From JBCBKZ01 sp039026975 (GTDB taxonomy: Bacteria > Bacteroidota > Bacteroidia > J057), in the NCBI GenBank assembly GCA_039026975.1, contig JBCCLI010000328.1, positions 1 through 7,546 on the forward strand: 7,546 nt of DNA, in the 5' to 3' direction. The translations under genes were made by a program, and so were the position numbers. This document shows, piece after piece, positions 1 to 6,500 of this stretch (position 1 is its first letter; every line of letters starts with the position of its first letter). The notes beneath the pieces were generated by a model. The model made no database searches. It was not told where the DNA came from and was given only the letters and a program-made list of their open reading frames with translations.

Positions 1-115
1 ACTGGCAGGAAGTCCTGCCCTAGACGTAAGTAACGCCTCTTCATTCCCTTACACTGACCTTGTAGGTAATCCTAGAATTCTGAATGGCAAATCTGATATG
101 GGTGCCTATGAATTC
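1..115 (+). repeat. Tail of a beta-helix module (module A of gene 1, truncated by the window edge)
   Basis: Only the closing segment is visible: SPALD, then DLVGNPRI, then SDMGAYEF ending at 115. It aligns with the closing segments of all five complete modules in the window. This shows that gene 1 has at least three modules and extends well upstream. Confidence 0.9.
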
Positions 116-3100
116 AGGGGTGAAGTATGCGGTACATCTGAAAGATTATATGTGGACATAGATGCCAACGGCTTAGAGAATGGCTCCTCATGGATAAATG
201 CCTATTCTGATTTACAAGATGCTCTAGCGGAAGCAAGAAGCTGTGAGACAGTCAAAGAAATATGGATAGCAGAAGGAACCTACTTCCCCTCCCAAACTGG
301 AAATCCAGATGATATATTTAGGCTAGTTAGTGAAGTGTCTGTCTACGGGGGCTTTTCAGGAGGAGAGACTGATCTTTCTCAAAGAGACTGGCAGGCAAAT
401 GAAACTATCCTTTCAGGTTTCATCGATTGTAATGAGGCTAATTCTGATTGTGATGCCAGATCTGATGTAGTAGTTATTGGAGAGGATCTGGCAGAAGGAA
501 CTATTATAGATGGTTTTACCGTGACAGGAGCGGCTAATGGCCTTTATATTAGTAATAATCTGCACGGTAGGGATGGAGGAGGTATGATTCTTACTGTGTC
601 CGATGTCAATAATGTCTGTAAACCTACTATCCAAAACTGCCGATTCATAAATAATGATGTCATTAGTGGAGATGGTGGGGGCATATATGTTTTTCAGGCA
701 AGCCCGATTATTCAGAATTGTCAGTTCATATCCAATTTTGCAGAAACAGATGGAGCAGGTTTATTCCTATTTGGAACGGAAGAAATGAAAATTTCCAATT
801 GTTCTTTTATACGTAATATCTGCTATTTTGCAGGTGGAGGAATAGCCTCATACATTCCTAATCTGGAAGTAGAAAATTCTCTTTTTTCCAATGGTTTTGC
901 TGAAATAGACGGAGGGGGAGCCATATACACTGCCCTAGGTAGTAACCTGACTGTTCGCAACTGTACGTTTACAGAAAACGATGTAGATGAGGGAGAAGGA
1001 TCTGTTTTCTACTTTGGTGGTACTACACTCGCCTATAACTCCATTTTCTGGAGAAATGGCAAAGGACAAAGAAGTGCATTTCCTGATGATTTTGATCCAG
1101 AAGATCCCTTTAATGGTAATCTGGAGGATTTAGTGCTAAGCCACTGTATTTACCAGGATGGATGGCCTGGCTTTAATAATATAGACGCAGATCCCTTATT
1201 TATAGATGTATCCAGTAGGAATTTTAACCTCCTTCCCTCCAGTCCCGCTATAAACGCGGGGATTAATAGTGAAGTAATTCTCCCTCTGGACCTGGCAGGC
1301 AATTCGAGAATAGTAAATGGAACCGTAGATATAGGAGCTTATGAATTTGGTGGGACTACTTGTACAAATGATACTATCCTATTTGTGGATATAGATGCAG
1401 AAGGCCTAAATGATGGCTCCTCATGGGAGAATGCCTTTACTAATCTTCATGATGCATTAGCTGAAGCAAGAAATTGTGAGGTAGTAAAGGAGATTTGGGT
1501 AGCTGAGGGCACCTATCAGACCACCACTAATAAAGATGAAGAAATTTCCTTCGAATTGGTTAGTGGAGTCAAAATGTATGGAGGGTTTAATGGTACCGAA
1601 ATAATTCTAGATGATAGAAACTGGATTTCCTATCCTGTCACCCTTACTGGTCATGGTGGCCAGTTTACAATTGACAGGATTATTAAGGGTAAAAATTTAG
1701 ACAGTAATACAGTAATCGACGGATTCATTATTTCAGAAGGTTATAATGATCACGGAGATTTTGATGTTGATAGCGTTCTAACTGGAAACGAAAAACTGGG
1801 GGCAGGAATGTTCTTGGTGAATAATCAGCCTGGGCTTGTTTCAAAACCTTTCATCCTAAATTGTGTATTCGAGGGGAATATGACCTACCATCAAGATGGG
1901 GCTGCAATCAATCTTTACAGAGTATATCCTGTAATTGAGAATTGTTCCTTCTTGGGGAACTTTTCAGATGAAGATGCAGGCGCTATCTATGCAGTAGGAA
2001 ATGACAGCTTGGTAATTACTAATTCAATCTTTACAAGTAATGTTGTATGGGAAGCTGGTGGAGCCATATTCTCCAGACTTCCATTCATCGAATTCCAAAA
2101 CTGTGGGTTCTACTACAATTTCGCTGAAAATGGCTTTGGAGGAGCAATCGCTAATCTGGGAGAAGTAGTACTTAAAAACTGTAATTTCTATGGTAACCAG
2201 GTAGAAGATGGGGGTACTGCGGCCGTTTCTGGTGGTCAAATATCTGCCGTTAATTCTATATTTTGGAATAATGGGAATCAATCTACTCCATTTCCCGATC
2301 CGAATGATCCCGAGAGATTCGAATACCGGTTTACCATAGATAGTGAAGCAGAGCTTACATTTTGTATTTATCAGGGAGGATGGCCTGGAGCAGGGAATCT
2401 GGATCAAGATCCAATGTTTGTAGATGTGGCAAACCTTGATTTCACCCTGCTTCCTTCAAGTCCAGCTATAAATGCGGGGCTAAATGCTGCAGTTACCCTC
2501 CCAATAGATTTAGCGGGTAACCCTAGAATTATAGAGGGAACCGTAGATATAGGGGCTTATGAATTCCAGGATATAATTAGTTCAGTAGTTACCCGCTTCT
2601 TCTTAAAAGATGCGGACAGTGATCTTACCCTCCAAGAGCTTACAGATGGTACTATTCTCAATTATGAGAATATGGGTTCTATAAATGTAGAAGCTTTGAC
2701 AGAAGGGAATGTAGCTTCTGTGAAATTTGAGCTTCAGGGTCCTCTATCCGTAAATCGTACGGAGAACCGCATTCCTTGGGCACTATTTGGAGATAGAAAC
2801 GGAGATTTTAGTGGATATAAGCTTTTCCCGGGACAGTACAGCCTGCGGGCTACCCCCTACTCCCTTGCAGGAGCTGTAGGCCAGGCCGGAACAGCAAAGG
2901 AAATCAGCTTTGAGGTATTTGGAACAGATGCTTCCCTTGTTGATAACCCATTTCTGATCAAACTGTATCCTAATCCCACATCTGGTATTACTACCTTTAA
3001 TCTCCCAAATGATTGGCAGGGAGCCACTACTTTTAGGCTTATAGATAATCTGGGAAATGAGGTATGGAATTCTACCTTACCTCCCGGAAAGCGTAGTGGA

Positions 3101-3196
3101 TCTATTAACCTCTCTCCTCTTACGGACGGTTTATACGTCCTAGAAGTAAGAAATGCAGAGAAAACAGAAACTACTAAAGTTATCATTTACCATTAA
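1..3196 (+). CDS. Multi-module parallel beta-helix surface protein with T9SS type A sorting tail (5' end missing)
   Basis: The reading frame (codons starting at base 2) is open from the left edge to the TAA at 3194-3196, giving 1064 visible residues. The true start lies upstream: the first ATG, at 98, sits inside a conserved MGAYEF module-closing motif and follows in-frame homologous sequence (SPALD...DLVGNPRI). Order of parts: the end of one beta-helix module, two complete modules of about 409 and 406 residues, a roughly 113-residue Ig-like domain, and a roughly 80-residue T9SS type A sorting domain. By family knowledge, the tail directs export through the T9SS outer-membrane pore, after which it is removed and the protein is attached to the surface or released. 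The beta-helix modules resemble choice-of-anchor Q proteins, whose molecular role is mostly unknown. Inference: a surface or secreted adhesin/structural protein. A polysaccharide-degrading enzyme is possible, but no catalytic motif is visible. It is a tandem paralogue of the next gene. Confidence 0.93.
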   Translation, partial: LAGSPALDVSNASSFPYTDLVGNPRILNGKSDMGAYEFRGEVCGTSERLYVDIDANGLENGSSWINAYSDLQDALAEARSCETVKEIWIAEGTYFPSQTGNPDDIFRLVSEVSVYGGFSGGETDLSQRDWQANETILSGFIDCNEANSDCDARSDVVVIGEDLAEGTIIDGFTVTGAANGLYISNNLHGRDGGGMILTVSDVNNVCKPTIQNCRFINNDVISGDGGGIYVFQASPIIQNCQFISNFAETDGAGLFLFGTEEMKISNCSFIRNICYFAGGGIASYIPNLEVENSLFSNGFAEIDGGGAIYTALGSNLTVRNCTFTENDVDEGEGSVFYFGGTTLAYNSIFWRNGKGQRSAFPDDFDPEDPFNGNLEDLVLSHCIYQDGWPGFNNIDADPLFIDVSSRNFNLLPSSPAINAGINSEVILPLDLAGNSRIVNGTVDIGAYEFGGTTCTNDTILFVDIDAEGLNDGSSWENAFTNLHDALAEARNCEVVKEIWVAEGTYQTTTNKDEEISFELVSGVKMYGGFNGTEIILDDRNWISYPVTLTGHGGQFTIDRIIKGKNLDSNTVIDGFIISEGYNDHGDFDVDSVLTGNEKLGAGMFLVNNQPGLVSKPFILNCVFEGNMTYHQDGAAINLYRVYPVIENCSFLGNFSDEDAGAIYAVGNDSLVITNSIFTSNVVWEAGGAIFSRLPFIEFQNCGFYYNFAENGFGGAIANLGEVVLKNCNFYGNQVEDGGTAAVSGGQISAVNSIFWNNGNQSTPFPDPNDPERFEYRFTIDSEAELTFCIYQGGWPGAGNLDQDPMFVDVANLDFTLLPSSPAINAGLNAAVTLPIDLAGNPRIIEGTVDIGAYEFQDIISSVVTRFFLKDADSDLTLQELTDGTILNYENMGSINVEALTEGNVASVKFELQGPLSVNRTENRIPWALFGDRNGDFSGYKLFPGQYSLRATPYSLAGAVGQAGTAKEISFEVFGTDASLVDNPFLIKLYPNPTSGITTFNLPNDWQGATTFRLIDNLGNEVWNSTLPPGKRSGSINLSPLTDGLYVLEVRNAEKTETTKVIIYH
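122..1348 (+). repeat. Beta-helix module B of gene 1
   Basis: A complete protein-level module of about 409 residues. It opens with a cysteine (128-130) and LYVDIDANG...NGSSW, then a second cysteine 38 residues later (242-244), KEIWIAEGTY, VYGGFSGGE, RDW and IDGFTVTG. Six NCxFxxN-type rungs follow: IQNCRFINN, IQNCQFISN, ISNCSFIRN, VENSLFSNG, VRNCTFTEN and YNSIFWRN, separated by glycine-rich turns such as GDGGGIY and DGGGAIY. After the sixth rung comes an Asp/Pro-rich loop (DPEDP), then DADPLF, SPAINAG, DLAGNSRI and VDIGAYEF. The rung spacing is typical of right-handed parallel beta-helices (PbH1 repeats). Confidence 0.88.
1319..1347 (+). repeat. 29-bp near-identical DNA repeat, copy 1 (other copy 2537-2565)
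   Basis: The stretch starting GGAACCGTAGATATAGG matches 2537-2565 at 28 of 29 positions; the single difference is a silent Gly third base (1336 against 2554). Both copies encode the GTVDIGAYEF end of a module. The flanking DNA of the two modules is much more diverged. Confidence 0.85.
1349..2566 (+). repeat. Beta-helix module C of gene 1
   Basis: The second complete module of gene 1, about 406 residues, with the same order of motifs as module B. Cysteines lie at 1361-1363 and 1475-1477, again 38 residues apart. They flank FVDIDAEGLNDGSSWENAF and are followed by EIWVAEGTY and MYGGFNGTE. The six rungs are ILNCVFEGN, IENCSFLGN, ITNSIFTSN, FQNCGFYYN, LKNCNFYGN and VNSIFWNN. The Asp/Pro-rich loop after the last rung reads FPDPNDPERF. 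The module closes with SPAINAG, DLAGNPRI and VDIGAYEF. Its last 29 bases before the final F codon are nearly identical to those of module B. Confidence 0.88.
2537..2565 (+). repeat. 29-bp near-identical DNA repeat, copy 2
   Basis: Second copy of the repeat at 1319-1347, at the end of module C, with 28 of 29 bases identical. Confidence 0.85.
2585..2923 (+). other. Ig-like domain of gene 1 (shared with the N-terminus of gene 2)
   Basis: About 113 residues starting VVTRFFLKDADSD, then LQELTDGTIL, a central FELQGP strand, EN.IPWALFGD, NGDF, GQYSLRATPYS and ending KEISFEVFG. The pattern of short alternating strands and the closing GTAxxISFEV strand suggests an Ig-like beta-sandwich. A similar DADxD...LTDG...ENxxPYALxGD arrangement is common next to T9SS tails and in other large secreted bacterial proteins. 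The acidic DADSD and GDRNGD stretches could bind calcium, which is inferred. It sits between the last beta-helix module and the sorting tail. Confidence 0.7.
2945..3193 (+). other. T9SS type A C-terminal sorting domain
   Basis: The last roughly 83 residues show the usual landmarks in order: FLIKLYPNPTSG near the start, a FRLIDNLGNEVW strand, then INLSPLTDGLYVLEV, and a basic end KTETTKVIIYH. This matches the Por secretion tail family (T9SS type A sorting domain) in length and motifs. In characterised Bacteroidota such tails are recognised at the outer-membrane translocon and cleaved by the PorU sortase. Confidence 0.95.
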
Positions 3197-3201
3197 CTGA
3201 C

Positions 3202-3244
3202 AGAGAGAGCCTTGCATTAAAGCCAGGCTCTCTCTTCTATTTTC
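3202..3244 (+). terminator. Rho-independent-type terminator after gene 1
   Basis: A perfect 11-bp stem pairs AGAGAGAGCCT (3202-3212) with AGGCTCTCTCT (3225-3235) across a 12-base loop. After one mismatch, two more G-C pairs can form inside the loop. A pyrimidine-rich run, TCTATTTTCC, follows. The stem begins five bases after the stop codon. The T tract is interrupted, but position and stem strength make this a good terminator that separates gene 1 from gene 2. Confidence 0.85.
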
Positions 3245-3337
3245 CATAAAGGCCTTATCTCTTTAATGTATGAGGAAAGGAAATATGAGAATATTCAAAA
3301 TATTCCCTATATTTATGCGCTTTCCTGATTTAATTAA

Positions 3338-3364
3338 AACCTGAAACGCGTTACTTTTCAGGTT
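3338..3364. repeat. Perfect 9-bp inverted repeat AACCTGAAA-N9-TTTCAGGTT
   Basis: The left arm is at 3338-3346 and the right arm at 3356-3364, with a 9-base spacer. The 8-base palindrome AACGCGTT (3345-3352) overlaps the left arm and spacer. On the plus strand no T run follows, so termination of plus-strand transcripts is unlikely. On the minus strand the stem would be followed by TTAATTAAAT, which gives a weak terminator shape. An operator or a leader hairpin of gene 2 is equally possible. Confidence 0.6.
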
Positions 3365-3390
3365 ACATTCCATCAAATATTTACATTAAC

Positions 3391-3413
3391 AAGCCAAAGC
3401 GTTCTTTTGGCTT
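3391..3413. repeat. Perfect 8-bp inverted repeat AAGCCAAA-N7-TTTGGCTT
   Basis: The arms are at 3391-3398 and 3406-3413, with a 7-base spacer that can add one G-T wobble pair. It lies 26 bases after the previous inverted repeat and about 100 bases before the start of gene 2. It overlaps the only plausible TTTG promoter element (3406-3409), so it could be an operator or a leader hairpin. No T tract follows. Confidence 0.5.
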
Positions 3414-3515
3414 TAGATCTTGCTCTAATATATCCGGGTGCATCTTCCGCAGATTATGTTGTACACATAGTGGATTATGAAGTTTGCACATCCGCTGATT
3501 ACCGAAATACTACCC

Positions 3516-3593
3516 ATGAAATATCTAACAGGCAGTTGGTTAATAGCTGCATGCCTGGGAATCCTCCTGTTTGGTCAGCAAGCTTTGCTTGGC
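3516..3593 (+). other. N-terminal signal peptide of gene 2
   Basis: Residues 1-26 have a short n-region with one Lys (MKYLTG), a hydrophobic core (WLIAACLGILLFG) and a polar, small-residue c-region (QQALLG) before QNEPQ. Cleavage is likely near residues 23-26. This is a standard Sec type I signal, required for periplasmic delivery before T9SS export. The exact cleavage site is uncertain. Confidence 0.85.
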
Positions 3594-6500
3594 CAGAATG
3601 AGCCCCAGTTTGAAAAATTTGTGCTGTTTAATACTGACACGGACCTACCTATCCAGGAGCTAACGGACGGAACTGTTCTCGTGTATGCAGATACCCTCCA
3701 ACCCATTACCATCGTAGGTCAAAGCTCTGGAACGGCTGGAAGTGCTGAGTTCATCGTGTCTGGCCCCTTTGACTATGAGATAATAGAGAATAATGCCCCT
3801 TATTCTCTGAATGGAGATGGGGACAATGGCCCCAACTATTTTGCCTGGCCTTACTCCTTTGGAGTGTATACACTTACCTTTAACCTGTATGAAGACAGAA
3901 GTGGCAGAGGCACCATAGCAGACAGTAAAACCATCCAGTTTGAAATTAGAAAAGAGGAAGTAGCTCCTCCCCCACCCCCGCCAGTTCCACCTACCTTTGA
4001 TTGCAAGGACAGCGAAGGAAGTAACATCAGAAAGCTATATGTAAACCAGAATGCTACGGGTGCTAATACCGGCCTAAGCTGGGAAGATGCCTATACCAGT
4101 CTACAAACTGCCTTTCAGATGGCCCAAGCCTGCCAAAGGGTAAAAAATATTTGGGTAGCTGCCGGAACATATACCCCTTCATCTACTGATAATCCTACAG
4201 AGTCTTTTGTCTTTAGAGATGAGCTAAGGGTTTATGGGGGATTTACCGGTGGGGAAGAAAAACTTAACCAAAGAGACTGGATAGCTAATCCCACCATCAT
4301 GAGTGGAGCCATAGGGACAAGTAGCGCTACAGATAATTCCTGGCATATCCTGAAAGCTGATACCATTGAAGAGTCCATAGTACTGGATGGCTTTATCATC
4401 AGGGATGGATATGCAGGCGGTAGTAGTAGCGACAGACATGGCGCTGGTTTCAAACTAACTGATGTGGCTAAAGCTGAGATAGCTAATTGTACCTTTATGA
4501 ATAATCTGGCTCCAGATGGGGACGGAGGAGCCATCCATCTATTTAACTCAACAGCTAAAATAGAGTACTCATCCTTCTATGATAATTCTGCCCGCGGTGA
4601 TGGGGGGGCCATTTATATTCATAAAACCGCTAGCTCTATTTCCATAGATATCTGTACGTTCCAAAGAAACCAAAGTACCTCAGAAGAGGGGGGAGCTGTA
4701 GCTGCCAATGGAACACGCCAAAGAATAGTGAGTTCCCTATTCCTGGATAACGAAGCCAATCAAGGTGGAGGGGTCTATGTAGGAACAGGAGGCGTCTTGG
4801 ATGTGCTAAATGGTACATTCTCAAGAAACAAAGCCCGTAATCAGTTGGGGGATGCCTTAAGGGTAAGGGGTTCTACCTCGGTCCTCAATAGTATTTTTTG
4901 GGGAAATGAAACAGATGATCCCGTTTCTGTGGATGGAACTGGTCTCATCATCAATTATTCTTTAGTAGAAGGTGGCTTTAATGGGATAAGTAACCTCAAT
5001 AAAAATCCAAGATTCATTAATCCGGCAGCTGATGATTACAGCTTACTATACTATAGCCCCGTCATCAATACGGGCCTCACTAGCGGCTCTATTCTCGCAG
5101 ATGACCTAGCAGGAAATGCCAGAATTTTGGGAACAGGCGTAGATATGGGGGCCTATGAGTTCCTTATCTCTGATGATGACTGTGCGGACGTGATCTATGT
5201 AAAAGAAGATGCAGAAGGAAAAAATAATGGTAAATCCTGGAAGAATGCATTTACTGACTTACAGGATGCCTTAGGCAGAGCTAAATTCTGTCCTGAGAAA
5301 GTAGAAATATGGGTAGCAGCTGGTGTTTACCGGCCCACTAAAGGTACTGACCCTGATATCGCCTTCCAGCTCCTGGAAGATGTAGAGGTGTATGGAGGAT
5401 TTATAGGGAATGAAAAGGAACGCGACGAGCGGGACTGGGTAAACAACCGCACTAATCTAAGCGGAGACATAGCTACAAATGAGCTAGAAGATAATTCCTG
5501 GCACGTAGTCCGCGCACTAAACTGTGAAAATACAGCCGTATTAGATGGCTTTACCATTAGAAGGGGCTACGCTGGCGGCGAAGGGTATGAAAGACATGGA
5601 GCAGGAATTCTGGTCTTAAATAGCCAACCCCAGTTTGAGGCAAATCCTCTAATCATAAACTGTAGGTTCATAAAAAATATAGCCCCTGATGGTGATGGAG
5701 CAGCCCTATATAATGATAAAGGGAGCCCCATCATAGAGAATTGTTTCTTTTCCCAAAATGAGGCCAGAGGAGATGGGGGTGCCATCCTAACAGAGGGTCC
5801 AGATAGCCACCCTAAAATCATTAAGTGTATTTTCCAGAATAATCTGGCCAGAAAGGAAGAAGGAGGAGCCGTATTTAGTTTTAGCCCTACTATACTGGTA
5901 GATAACTCCATCTTTGCCCAGAATGAAGGAAATAAGGGCGGCGGTATGTATACCGGATCTAAGAGTGTGCCTACCATTATCAACTCTACTTTCTTTAGGA
6001 ATACTACCCGTACCTCTGATCAAGGATCAGGACTAAATATGCGTGGCAACGGAAAAGTGGTAAACACCATCTTTTGGGATAACAATGGAGGAGACCCTAT
6101 AGCTGCTTCCAAACAGCTTACAGAAGTAACCTTCTCTATTGTGCAAGGGGGGTATCCCGGACAAGGTAACCTTTCCTTGAATCCTCTTTTCCTTAATACC
6201 TCTATCTTGGATCTCAGGTTAACAGCATCTAGTCCTGCTGTCAATGCTGGCTCAAATTCTGCCTTTTCCCAGTTAACTGACTTAGATGGAAACCCCAGAA
6301 TTCAAGATGGGAGAATAGACATGGGCCCTTATGAGTTCTTTTCTCCAGAACCTGTCTGCCCCCCAAACGCTATTCTCTATGTAAATCAGGCAGCTACTGG
6401 AAGTAATGATGGTAGCTCATGGGAGAATGCCTTCACAGACCTACAAGATGCCCTGAAACAGGTAGCATTCTGTGATGAAGTATCAGAGATCTGGGTAGCT

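Larger units (their letters stand above)
3197..3515. other. Intergenic region between the two modular genes
   Basis: This 319-base gap holds the gene 1 terminator, two further inverted repeats (3338-3364 and 3391-3413) and the leader of gene 2. No convincing promoter of the Bacteroidota type (TTTG, about 19 bases, TAnnTTTG) was found. The best partial match is TTTTGG at 3405-3410 followed by TAATATAT at 3426-3433; its spacing is short and its -7 element poor. Apart from a doubtful 19-codon frame at 3285-3344, no gene is seen. Confidence 0.75.

Noticed and set aside
98..100. ATG at 98 as the start of gene 1
   Set aside because: It is the Met of a conserved MGAYEF module end, and the frame upstream is open and homologous to the other modules.
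122..2566. Pectate lyase or other polysaccharide lyase activity of the beta-helix modules
   Set aside because: The fold class is shared with such enzymes, but no conserved catalytic Lys/Arg or calcium-binding Asp cluster could be recognised, and rung order repeats as a structural module.
3477..3515. In-frame upstream ATG as the start of gene 2
   Set aside because: It would add 13 residues including a Glu and give a worse signal peptide. It has no better ribosome binding site, so it stays only a weak alternative.
3543..3554. Possible lipobox (IAAC) in the gene 2 signal peptide
   Set aside because: The Cys is followed by more hydrophobic residues (LGILLFG), so it lies inside the hydrophobic core. 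A type I signal fits better.
3407..3601. 64-codon plus-strand frame with a TTG start
   Set aside because: It overlaps the signal peptide coding region of gene 2 in another frame, has no domain or signal features, and its repeated SADY only reflects a short DNA repeat.
5567..5983. Minus-strand open frames over the modules (for example 5567-5983, 2024-2407, 2857-3186)
   Set aside because: All are antisense to well-supported module sequence, have no recognisable domains and no start context; they are shadows of the coding strand.
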